NCBI RefSeq assembly: GCF_023078275.1
Contig: NC_062981.1
Location: 18,530,846-18,594,845, forward strand
Source: Leguminivora glycinivorella
Taxonomy: Eukaryota > Arthropoda > Insecta > Lepidoptera > Tortricidae
Length of the DNA: 64,000 bases
Direction of reading: 5' to 3'
Shown here: one piece after another, positions 44,386-54,707 of the stretch
Layout of the letters: each line of letters starts with the position of its first letter
Numbering within the stretch: position 1 is the first letter of the stretch
Translations under genes and position numbers: made by a program
Notes under the pieces: model-generated
Told to the model about the DNA's origin: nothing
The model's input: only the letters and a program-made list of their open reading frames with translations
The model's database searches: none

Positions 44386-44474
44386 GGGCATTATGTATAA
44401 TGCCCGGGCAATTTAATTATTTGAATAGTTATTATCAAACTGCCCACTCACAATGGGCATTATGTATAATGCCC
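44386..44474. repeat. Paired 20-bp palindromes GGGCATTA-tgta-TAATGCCC
   Basis: The same 20-mer, itself an inverted repeat with 8-bp arms, occurs at 44386-44405 and 44455-44474. The bases around each (gatgggcat / aatgggcat, gcccg) also agree. Confidence 0.85.
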
Positions 44475-44803
44475 GATTTATCACTTGGTCTATAACATAT
44501 ATATTACTTGTCTAGTTAGGTAACATTTAGTATTAAAATATGTACCTTAATTTATAGCATGTAAGGTTACTTTTAAGTTTTTTTTTTTTTGAGGCAATAA
44601 ATAAATTCTTATTCTTATTCTGTCAGTTGGAAGTCGCATTAGAAGTTACAATTGAAACAAACCGCTCAAGCTTCAATGCCTTGGCAATTAAGGGGTTAAA
44701 GGAAGACGGTTGCTTAGTTTGAATTTTGGTGGCGATGTCGGCTTCCCACCAGGTAGCTCTTCTGCTCGTTTGCTGCCTATATTATAAAAATAAACAGATT
44801 GTC

Positions 44804-45129
44804 ATCATCCACCTTGCGTCATCCCGGCATTTGCCACGGCTCATGGGAGCCTGGGGTCCGCTTTTGACAACTTATCCCAAGATTAGGCGTAGCCACTAGT
44901 TTTTTTACGAAAGGGACAGTCATCTGACTTTCCAACCCGAGGGGTAACTAGGCCTTATCGGAATTAGCCGGTTTCCTCGCGATATTTTCCTTCACCGAAA
45001 AGCGACTGGCAAATATCAAATGGCATTTCGAACATAAGTTCAGAAAAACTCATTGGTACGAGCCGGGTTCGAACCCACGACCTCCGGATCGAAAGTCGCA
45101 CGCTCTTACCGCTAGGCCACCAGCGGTTC
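44804..45129 (-). repeat. tRNA-derived SINE, copy with head
   Basis: Minus-strand copy of the SINE at 4875-5203. The head has GGTGGCCTAGCGGTAAGAGC and a perfect B box GGTTCGAACCC, and the 3' end is at the left (gatgatgaca). I could not find a clean flanking duplication. Confidence 0.85.
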
Positions 45130-45589
45130 CAACTTAACACAAATTGTGTATAAAACATGTATTGACAGGTTGTAATATGCCTACTTTGAATATAATTATC
45201 GACGATCCTTTTTACGGGTATTCCAATTTCTAAATTGATTCGACATGGGATTTACGAGCTTTTTGCTTGCTTCATTGCCATTGATTTTATGAATTCCGCT
45301 CAATTTGTAACCCATATACTTAAAATGCGTATCATGTTTCAGGGTCTCAGTTTGTCTGTTAGGTATTTGCTTTTCGTGATTTTATTTAAAAATATTATTT
45401 TCTCAAACATGCAATGAAATATTGTCTTTACGTTCCTTAAAATGGGCTGGGAAGTATCGCTTTTTGGGCGCAACAACTCGAGAGGACTGTAAAAGGATTT
45501 CATATTATTTTTTAGGCCTAGGCCTGCAAAGTAACTTTTTTTATAAAATATTGTCCTTTAGAGCATTTTTTTTTATTTCATTGTATGTT

Positions 45590-45730
45590 TGAGAAAAGCA
45601 CTATACATGCCTCGGCGTGAAAACGGATTCCCGGCCTCGTATCCCTATCCGGCCTCGCTCGCACGCTCGCTCGGCCGTATATACCCACTTGGCCGGATAT
45701 CCTCATTTTCTCGGCCTCTGATGTAATGTA
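45590..45730. repeat. 'cggcctcg' foldback repeat
   Basis: cggcctcgtatccctatccg, then cggcctcgctcgcacgctcg and ccggatatcctcattttctc. The words ccggcctcg and cgaggccg-type complements alternate. It is probably a decayed foldback element. Confidence 0.5.
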
Positions 45731-45798
45731 CTATTACTGATTTTGAAAAATCGTTCTGTCTTTTCCCGGCAACCTTCAAATCAAAAGTGAACAGCGTG

Positions 45799-45959
45799 CG
45801 TAGCCGAATGAACAAACGCTCACGAAACGCTCACGAAACGAAACGCTCGTAGACATCTATCTCTATCGCTCTTGCGTATTAGCGCGACAGAGCCAGACTA
45901 CCTTTCGCGGCGTTTCGTTTTCGTTTCGCGTCGTAGAAATGCCATTCGGCTACGAGGCC
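45799..45959. repeat. GCCGAATGGCA-type MITE, copy 4
   Basis: gtagccgaatgaacaaacgc at the left and gccattcggctacgaggcc at the right, with two cgctcacgaaacg units as in the other copies. It differs more than copies 2 and 3 do from each other. Confidence 0.8.
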
Positions 45960-46774
45960 TGGCATCTTCTGGACGAGTTCACTCCATCGTAGGCCACGTC
46001 TTCGCCTTTTGCTAGTCTGTGGCTAAAAGTAAGCCCATTTATATGAAAAAAAAAAAATATTTTATTAAGATTTGTGTCAAATTTTCATTTGTCTTTAATC
46101 TTCTTTAGCTTATATTTAGAGTTTCGTACCAAAAAGGTTCAAAAGGATTTTGTGTGACTCTGTCCGTTTGTCTGCCTGTCATATTATTATTTGCGATTTT
46201 GGATTTGGTCCCCTGGTAAATATTTTCACCCCGAAAGTTATTGCAAAAGACTAAATAAATACCTTGTATGTAATGAAAGTCCCAAGGTAAACTTGAAGGC
46301 TATCCAGCTAACCTCAAATCTTAATTAAAGTTAATATGAAAAGTACTCGACTTTGTTATATTATTTAGAACTAGCTTTTGACCGCAGCTTCGCTTGCTTT
46401 AGAAAGAGACAAAAAGTAGCCTATGTCACTTTCCATCCCTTCACCTACATCCACTTAACAAATCCAAAGTAAAGTTATATGGTCGCTCTTCCGATCCTCA
46501 ATCATCACCCTCCAGTAACTCAATATTCTTTTTCTATTACTCATATATAATGTCGTAAAGATAATCTATATATATACTAACGTGCCTGATGTTTTTGCCT
46601 CATTAAGCAAAAGTATACCTACTTTAAAAATAAACATTATTTATGTTGTTTCGGTTTTTGAGGCAAAAAATATGCGACTTGGACGGTATTTTTTTGCTTA
46701 ATTGGACAGTAATTAATAATAATAAGGCGGACTTTAAAAAAGAGTCAAATTGCCTATTCCACGTGGCATGTTGA

Positions 46775-47065
46775 GATAATATACACCGTGTTTTTTTTTT
46801 ATTCCGTTAAATTCGACACGCAGTTAGGTTCATCATCAGGAACCATCCTGTATATCGTTTTTTGTTAAATTGGAAAACAAATTTTTTTCGTTTCCATACA
46901 TAATAAATAGATTAAATAACATTAGGAAGTGGTAAGGGATGCCACACACGTGTTCAGTAATCAATTTTTTTTTAATAATTCGATAACCATAAGAGTTCAG
47001 AGGCTAGTTTCTTAGAGAAACTGATTGTATTTGAATTAAAGAATCTTCCCTTAAAGTTAACGGAA
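46775..47065. repeat. Dispersed repeat, copy B (partner of 3270-3885)
   Basis: tacaccgtgttttttttt, ccgttaaattcgacacgc and catcaggaaccatcctgta. It is inverted relative to copy A and lacks ~70 bases found there. Confidence 0.7.
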
Positions 47066-47087
47066 TTCAATAAAAACAGGGTGTATA

Positions 47088-47341
47088 TCAGCCACGTAGA
47101 CGAGGGAGATGGGACCTGGAGGCGAAAGAAAAAAAGAGAGTTGGAAGAGCTAAATGGCGGTGCCTATCATAATTGGCGAGATCAAAGCCACGCGACTCCG
47201 CTGGCTCGGCCACCTGGAAAGGATGGGAGAGGATCTTGGTGTGAGAAGAGCATATGTGGACCATTCGGGTGGAAAACGTCCCCGTGTATGTCCTCGATGT
47301 CGCTGCGAGGAAACCCTGAAAGACCTGTCCGCAGTCGGTGT
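47088..47341 (+). pseudogene. LINE ORF2 C-terminal remnant (outer)
   Basis: The frame from 47151 encodes a stretch with IKATRLRWLGHLERM followed by a Cys cluster (RVCPRCRCEE) and KDLSAVGVPN. This is the tail typical of non-LTR retrotransposon ORF2 proteins after the reverse transcriptase. It is interrupted at 47350 by another LINE fragment and resumes at 47664. The 5' part is lost. Confidence 0.65.
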
Positions 47342-47349
47342 ACCCAACT

Positions 47350-47655
47350 AACGTCGTAATGAGCTGAATGTCAAGACTCGCCTCTCTGCTATCTGCCGGG
47401 AGAGAATTATAGGCTTCTTTGGCCATTTGGTCAGACGCGATCCTGACAGCCTTGAGAAGGCGTTGATCGTCGGACCAGTGGAGGGCCATCGTGAAAGAGC
47501 CGGATTACCGCGCTGGTTCAGCATAACATGAAGGTCACACGCGTTGGGCTTCCTTTAGGAAGGCAAAAGATCGGCCTGAGTGGAGAGCAGTGCAACGTAC
47601 AGCGACTTATGGTGATCACGACCCTCAGTCATGAGGTTTCGACGAAGAAGAAGAG
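47350..47655 (+). mobile_element. 5'-truncated LINE inserted into the outer LINE remnant
   Basis: 306 bp flanked by 8-bp direct repeats ACCCAACT (47342-47349 and 47656-47663), ending in a (gaa)n tail. It encodes an ORF2 tail: IIGFFGHLVRRDPDSLEKA, continuing to PRWFSIT and a stop, then in another frame DRPEWRAVQRTATYGDHDPQ and a stop at the 3' end. At least one frame break separates the two parts. The LINE clade cannot be named. Confidence 0.85.
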
Positions 47656-47663
47656 ACCCAACT

Positions 47664-47765
47664 GACGTGAAGTGGTGCAGATAAGGCAGAGTGGCGATCT
47701 CTTGTGTCGGAGGCCAAGAACCTTTTTGGGTTGCTAAGCCAGTGAAGTAAGTGAGTACATAGACG
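47664..47765 (+). pseudogene. LINE ORF2 remnant (outer), continuation
   Basis: After the duplicated target, a frame with DKAEWRSLVSEAKNLFGLLS then stop completes the C-terminus of the outer LINE. A TGA sits at the junction where the family would have Trp, and a frame break precedes this segment. Confidence 0.6.
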
Positions 47766-48020
47766 TATCTTAAAAATAGAATCGAGCGTTAGATCAGTGT
47801 GAAATGGAGGGTCGTATTTTTTTACGAAGGGTAATTTTAAGGGAAGCTAAGTCGATTATTTTTCCCAGAGAAAGGTTCTTTCACTTCCTTTTTATTTGTG
47901 GTTATTGGTTGAATAATTTGCTTAAATTAAAAGGATATTTAATATTATATTTCTTTACTTTCTCAGTACTACTTTAGTAGTCGGGTCACTAATTTAATTA
48001 GCCCATTAATTAACAATCTA

Positions 48021-48170
48021 TACAGGGTGGCTCCTTTTACAAAAGCAAAAAATTAAACTGTAGGCTATATTCCTTAAACTGACCAACATTTGTTCAGTGA
48101 CTTTTAAAAATTATGTCTTTGATTTTTTTTATACAAAATAAATATTAACTACAATGTACGTCATTATACT
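48021..48170. repeat. Partial copy of the MITE at 34940
   Basis: tacagggtggctccttttac, taaactgtaggctat and catttgttcagtgactttta match 34940-35070. The right arm is missing. Confidence 0.7.
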
Positions 48171-48174
48171 TCCT

Positions 48175-49390
48175 ATCCAAATCCGAGACAACAAATATTA
48201 TTTACTATGCAGCACACGGAATCGTACCGTCCAAAGTCACACATTTCAGAGATATAAAATTTAAAAAACAAGTTCTCGCCATGCATACCTACTACCTTCA
48301 ACATAGCCCAGCGCCCTGCGGCGTAAACCCATCATTACATGTTTTTGTGTCGTCCGAGTCACACGTAATTTCGTCAAAATAAGTGTTCCTCTAAAAGTGT
48401 AAATGTTGTGAATTTATGAAGTTCGGTAAGTGATTTAATACCTACTTATGTACCTATAGTGCGCTAAATGGTGATTATAGAATTCAAACCATATTTGAAC
48501 AACTGCCGACCGCCGTATAGTACCGGCGAGTTTAGTCTAGTTATCGGCGAGTGTATAATAGTTTTGTTTTTCATTCGATCGTAGCTACGAGCTAATGTGA
48601 TTTTACACATTAACACACAATTGTACTATCATTTAAGTAGCTTGCCTCACTTGCCTATTGATAACTAGAACTAAGAAGTTAACGAAATACTAAATTTATT
48701 TGCGGTCATATTTGGTCATACGATAGGATTTTCTACGACTACCTTCTTTTTCAAACAAAAGGCTTTCGGTATGAATACTTAAGTTGCAGTAGGAAAGTAA
48801 TACGATGTAGTGTTACCTTATTACTAGTATATGTGTTTAAGTAATACGTAAATCACAGATTACTTACAGTAATATGTAACTATTAAACTACCTACTGACA
48901 ATCGATGTGATCTCTGACTTCAATATTTACGAATATGATTTTACTCGTATATATCGTAGGCGTATAGAACAGTATATTATACGTTAACAACATGTCTGAT
49001 CTATAAACATATTTTTTCTGGTTGGTGATAAAGCGCCTTTTATAAAAAGTTTAAAAGAAAAACGCATCGTTATGTAAATTGTAACAACATTCAACAATAT
49101 TTATAAGTCAAACGAGCAATAGTTGTAGCAATATTTACAAATACTGGAACCAATAATTAAACTATATTTTTTCTTTTGATTCATTCAATAATGTATTAAT
49201 AAATATAATGACCGACTGCACATTGCCAGTAACTGATGCATTTAAACAGGATGCGCTTGCACGATCTTACCTAAGGCGCCTTAACTAATACCGAATCCAT
49301 AGCACAAACAGCAACACCTTTAACTGACTATCGTTAGACTTTATGCCGTGGTAATAGGGATCACAAATGTGTTGACAGTGTTGCCTGTTG
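48175..49390. other. No gene seen
   Basis: No coding motif. A strong splice-donor-like ttcg/gtaagtg occurs at 48425, after a 200-base stretch less AT-rich than its surroundings, but no partner exon could be found. Confidence 0.35.
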
Positions 49391-49399
49391 CTTGCTGTT

Positions 49400-50070
49400 G
49401 TATATCGATACCTCTGGGTTCAATTGGCGTAAAGGACATTTTGGCGAAAATGAGTTATATATACAGTTTTGTTCAGAATTTCAAGCGCTATCGATCTGTG
49501 TAGTTAAAATTTCGATATCTCTTAAAAAGTTGCCTTTACGACCAAGATTTTCTACTATGGACTTGCAAAAATAGCTTTTCTGAAGGGGCGTAAATATCAA
49601 GTCATTAATTATAAATTATTATTTGTGTCGTAAAGGAAATCTACAAATAAAAATATAGTCGTAAGTCACCTTGATATATATTATTGCCCTTTAAGCCCTT
49701 ACTTTTTAAGGATCACTTTCTATAGTAGTGTGGTAAAGTTGGGCGTAAAGGACAAGTTTTTTTGTTCTTCGTCCTTTACGACCAGCACTAAAAATATTTT
49801 ATCCGCAACTGTAATCGATATCATTGGGTTCAATTGTCGTAAAGGACATATAATGTAGGTTTCCAAGAGAAAGATAAACCCACTTTTTTGTTTTTTTTGG
49901 CCTATATTTGTGACGTGTATAAGAAAAATATGCAGATTACGAGTATCTTTAACCTAGTGTAACAACCGTAGTGATAAACTAAACGATTTAGAAGATAGAT
50001 GGTTGTAAAGGACACGTCAAAAGCTATTAACGTCCTTTACACCCATGATTTGATAGGGTCGTAAATGACG
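49400..50070. repeat. Cluster of GTCGTAAAGGACA-type motifs
   Basis: The motif occurs in direct orientation at 49428, 49627, 49742, 49836, 50002 and (decayed) 50058, and inverted at 49533, 49771 and 50032. Two 35-base segments (tctgggttcaattggcgtaa at 49413 and cattgggttcaattgtcgta at 49822) are diverged copies of each other. There are no clear ends. Confidence 0.75.
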
Positions 50071-50339
50071 GTCTTAGATGATTTTTATACAAAACCGGGG
50101 CGTAATTGTAACCGAAATGGTACAAATGTTGTGCTAAGTTTACAATTAAAAACTGGAAAAATGTGTCAAAACGTACTTAATATGGCATAGAATAGACATT
50201 AGTTTAATGCAGTGTATTATTTATCTAAGCTATCTTAGAAACAAAAAAGAACAAGACTATTTTATATCCAGTTTTGTAATAAAGAAACAAAATTTGCTTA
50301 AAAACGATCTACTAATACTTTGGCAACAATCTCAAAGTT

Positions 50340-50600
50340 ATTTTTTTAGTATTCGCCGCTGTTGAATAGTCAGTAGGTTACGAGTAGCTATATATTGGGA
50401 GTTCTGCCCCACTCCTAATGCTCCAGCTTCGCTTCGCTCGCTGTCGCAGTCGTGGTCCAGAAACCCCCAATATATAGCTCGTATCAGTGGGGTAGAACCC
50501 GTTTCCCTATACGTAGTCGTATCATTGGGGTAGAACACCGAGATGCATTTGGATTTTCTCGATACGTAGCCGTTAACGTTGTATTCAGCTAAATCCAAAA
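50340..50600. repeat. 'tatattggga / aaacccccaatatata' foldback repeat
   Basis: atatattgggagttctgccc and acccccaatatatag are inverted around a cgcttcgctcgctgtcgc centre. ggggtagaac recurs twice further right. Confidence 0.6.
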
Positions 50601-50639
50601 TATTATGTTAAGTGAGGGTTGATTTTATGTTACGATAAA

Positions 50640-52370
50640 AAAATGCAAAAGGCTTAACACAACGGGTACTGCTAGCATTGCACCCACCAGATCTTGTTCT
50701 ATTTGAGAACCAGATCTCGTAACGCACCATCATAGCCCAGATTTGCATCGGGTAGAGGTTTGCCGGGCTAGGTTTATTACGGTGTTTTTCACACTCTCAC
50801 AACACAGACTTGGCCAGAGACTGTAATGTTAGAGTATGGATGGGATCTCCAACGTTACTACGACCGTCTAGCAACATGGATCACCCGTGTAATACAGCAC
50901 CTACCATGAGACAGGAATTTATCGCTGTATACGTCATCACGTATGTGTTTAACCGTCATCACGTTGTAGTGTGTCATGCATACATACCCTGCCCAAGGTA
51001 GGGTTATTAGAACCAAGTATGTTGCACACGCCACCGCGTTACCAAGTCAATGTCACAAGGTTGGCCATGCCTCGCAACATCGAAGAGGTAAGAGTACCTG
51101 AGACTATCGGTCGGTATAGCCACAGTCACTCCGACATGCCTTTCATTGTAAATTGTATATATACAAACGAATACAAAAAACTTCAATAGCGCGATGTAGA
51201 CCTGACAATGTGATTGGTTGTTAAATGTGACGTTGGTGTTACGAGATTTAACGTAATTTGCCTTTACTAGTACCGATTTCAACCATAGTCCGATCGTATT
51301 CAAGTTCAAAATACATTTATGTAATTTTATCTTCATGTAAACTTAGTTCATAATGTAAAACCAACAAAACTTAAAGTAAGGTTAAATCAAAAAACAATGT
51401 TATCCACTGAAAATAAAGCATAATTTTTATTTAAGTCTATAGTTACATACATACATATGATCGTAAGACTAACAAAGTACGTATGTATTAATACTCTAAA
51501 TTGTTTATGAAACGTAAATAGTCGAACCTGCTATGCTTTGTCTTTGTCATACTTTGGATATAATATATAAATAAACAAGTGACGGAACATGCGATAACAG
51601 GTAGTCGAGTCCGATATGTTGATATGTAATAATCCGATTAAAGAATAAAATAAGAGATTGGTTACTGTTTCTACCTAAGTCATATACGCATCTAAGTTTA
51701 TGAACATAATACTGATAAGCTTAATGAATGAAAAGTAATGGTAATACAGACTGATTAAATAAAAGATAGGATTTAAACCCTTATTTTTGAAATGATCTAC
51801 AGGAAAGACGCGAACCTTTTTGCTTTTCACTATCGCAAATTCAAATTATTTTGACAAATAAGTCTATTGAAAAGAATAGTGTATTGAATTTAAGTTAATT
51901 ACATTTATATATATATATAATAGTAATAATTTTTTTCTGCATATCAACAACTATTATTCGAAATGACGCTTCTGTTGTGTTAATCACAATGTGTCGAGGT
52001 ATTTTATTTCAATCAACAATGTCGCTGATATGAGAATTGCATGTTACTTACTGAAAATGATGACGCTGTGTTTATTGTCCTATACCATGATATTATTTAA
52101 CCAACATTCTATAAAGGTGAGTTGTGTTTTATTGTATGAAACATTGTTGTTCTTTAATGATTTTATAATAATTTAGTGTAAATAATTAATGCATATAATA
52201 TGTTAATACATATTATATGCATTGAAGAAGGTTTGTTTTTAAGTTGTTTTCCATAAATGTTCAAAAATATTATAAGTAGTCTTGTCCTTGTATAGTGTGT
52301 CACTGACTTTCTTAATTACTCTGTGCCTTTAATTGTATAATAATTATTGTATTGCACTATCGCCCGACCC
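50640..52370. other. No gene seen
   Basis: 50650-51200 is less AT-rich than its surroundings and holds small overlapping frames without known motifs. The rest is very AT-rich with a short (TA)n tract near 51908. The left end of the Polinton may lie in or after this stretch but cannot be placed. Confidence 0.35.
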
Positions 52371-52371
52371 A

Positions 52372-52520
52372 AGGCTCCACGGAAGACCAGCGCTGTGCCA
52401 CCATCAGTGTCAGAGCATATGTCGAGTGGTGTCCTTTTGCAACCACAAACCAAACCCAATGTAACTGATTTTGTACTGTTTAGTATGTAAGCCTCATATT
52501 GTATATTTTATTTGGCTGCA
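52372..52520 (+). repeat. Retroposon tail fragment
   Basis: cacggaagaccagcgctgtg is shared with 11588-11604, followed by a T-rich region. A (TA)n tract lies just to the right at 52628-52648. Confidence 0.5.
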
Positions 52521-53141
52521 ATTAATGTCTTTATTTTCTTACTTTCTTTCTTCTTTCAAAAATGTTTAATACTTACGTAGGTAGCACCCGAACTAACGAA
52601 AAACGATAGTGTTGATGGTATTTGTCATATATATATATATATATATACTGAAATAAAAAATAAAAAACATTTTGAACTTAATCGGTAAGTACTCGTGGTA
52701 GCGGTCATATTTACACGTGTTGCAAGACTTGCGGTATTATTTGTTAATTCGATACTTTGTCGGCGCTTTGTGAAATACAAGTGGTAATATACTTTGAATA
52801 TAAATTATGTGCTTCAATTTATAAAAACGATAATATTTATTTAAATTTATAATATTTAGATCTAAAGTTGAATGTCAGAACTTGGTTCTTTAGTCATATA
52901 TTTATGTTTCGATTTAATATCAACTCATCAAATATTTCACTATAAAATAATGCGTTTTTATGCAACAATTTCTTTACTATTCTGTATTGCGACGTGAAGC
53001 TGCTCGTTATTTTTGTTAAGTGAGGAATCTGCAACTTTCAACTTCATTTAAAATGTTAGTAAGTATTTATAACCCTATATATCGAATCTCTTTAAAACTT
53101 TGATTTAAGTATTGTTGGTATATTTTTATTCTTTTTTGAAG

Positions 53142-54127
53142 GTCTGACTCCGAATGTTCAGTATACACGCGCACGCCCTCACCTGAACCGAAGAAGATTG
53201 CTACAAAGAATATCAAGAAAAGGAAATCATCCTCAGCCGCAAGGTAATTCATTTATTTTATATTAATTAAAATAATCCTTAGAGTTATATTTAACAGTTC
53301 CTGCTAGTCTAGTCGTTAGTGACTCTGTTTTCTAAGCTTGAGGTTACAGGATTTAATCCTGGTAAGGCATATCTGTGTGTTTATCACGTTAATTTATTTC
53401 TCAGTTATCTTATTCTCATCTATTTATAACGTTGTCAGTCATAACTATGAACTTGGTTTAGTTTTGTGTCAACATAATTATTATTAATTGACATATATTT
53501 AATATTGTTTTTCTTATTTAAGGTCCGAAGTTGAAACAGAAAATCGACGGGTACTACATTCATCCTCACCAACACCTTGCGCGCAAAAGAAAAAAACAAC
53601 CAAAAAAGCACGAACGTCAACCAGTGAAAATAAGAATGTTGGCTCTAGGTACTACTTATTTTTAGTTGTTTTTAAAATTAAATTACTTTATTGTGATTGT
53701 GCAACTATAACATAATGTATTTGCTTGAAATATTGTAATTCTGTTTTATTTTTTCAGTTCTTCCAAAAAATCGCCTGAAACCGATATCTTCAAAATCATA
53801 AGAGAAGAAGAGAAGATCACCAGCGAGGGCAGTTCGAAAACCGTCAAGACAACATCATCGTTTACCAGCCGCGTATCGACAGGTTCTAGTCGACGCACTA
53901 CGATAACAGACGGTAATTTTTTCATTGATTTAAAAGTGTATAACATTAATGATTACCAAAAATCTGAGCCTGAAGAACGTTATAAAAAAGCATTAGCGTC
54001 GGTTAAATTGCAATGTCAAGAGAATTCCTCCGAGTGGAATCAAATACAAACGTTCTTAGGTCAAGCCTTTAATATTTTTGGAGAATGTGAACCTGTTTAT
54101 TATAATAATTATAAAAAAATTAGTTGA
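53142..54127 (+). CDS. Spliced Lys/Ser-rich protein, at least three exons, function unknown
   Basis: Exons 53142-53243, 53523-53648 and 53758-54127 are each bounded by consensus AG acceptors and GT donors. Both introns fall in phase 2 and keep one frame open. The first two exons encode charged, low-complexity sequence (KKIATKNIKKRKSSS; TKKARTSTS). The last encodes a Ser/Thr-rich stretch with a polar helix (KIIREEEKITSEG), then a more globular end containing EWNQIQTFLGQAFNIFGE, and stops at 54127. The first exon is missing, since no upstream donor in the right phase with a start was found. It lies 580 bases upstream of the polymerase, same strand, so probably an element gene. A basic DNA- or core-binding role would fit the composition but is a guess. 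Confidence 0.6.
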
Positions 54128-54707
54128 ATATTTTCAAATCTCCCACAGTAAGAGAATTCTATTTAAACAAAATTTTGTTATTTTTTATTCAAAGTTGTTG
54201 ACAAAATCAAGTTATAGTTAATAGCAAAGGTAGATACCTACGTCTATAACTAAATCTCGAATATGGTTTTTGCATTAAGAATATAATATATTCGTATAGC
54301 GTACGATATTATCGTACGCTTATATAAATAGTTTGTGTACAAAAATAGATACTTAAATATTATAGGTTTTCAATATTTTATGTGCGAAAAAGTTTTAATG
54401 AATAAATACAGAAATTAATTTTTGTAAGATAAAAGGTTACTTTCTGTTAAATTTAAAGAATATTTTCGAATGCGATAATTTAATACTGCGACTTTATTTG
54501 ATTTATATTTATAGACTTATACTACCATACTTTGCATAGTGTTAACAATTCATTGCATTCTTAATGAGAAGTCAGTCGAGTCAACTGTTTTGATTAATAC
54601 AACGTATGCTAATAGTAAATAGATGTATTAAATTAGTGTTTGACAAATTACGGTTTCAAAATAGCCTAGTGAGTTTAGCTACATCTTTTGCATTAACATA
54701 ATTCATT
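54128..54707. other. Spacer before the polymerase gene
   Basis: Very AT-rich and non-coding. It should hold the end of the upstream gene (aataaatac at 54402) and the polymerase promoter; no TATA box stands out. Confidence 0.4.

Noticed and set aside
47088..47489. 133-codon minus-strand frame
   Set aside because: Antisense to two LINE ORF2 tails and spans their nested junction.
48300..48430. First exon of a host gene ending at the donor near 48425
   Set aside because: Only the donor stands out; no downstream acceptor in frame or coding exon could be found.
53041..53060. ATGTTA followed by gtaagt as first exon of the spliced Polinton gene
   Set aside because: The phase is wrong: joining it to the exon at 53142 gives an immediate stop, so the true first exon remains unknown.
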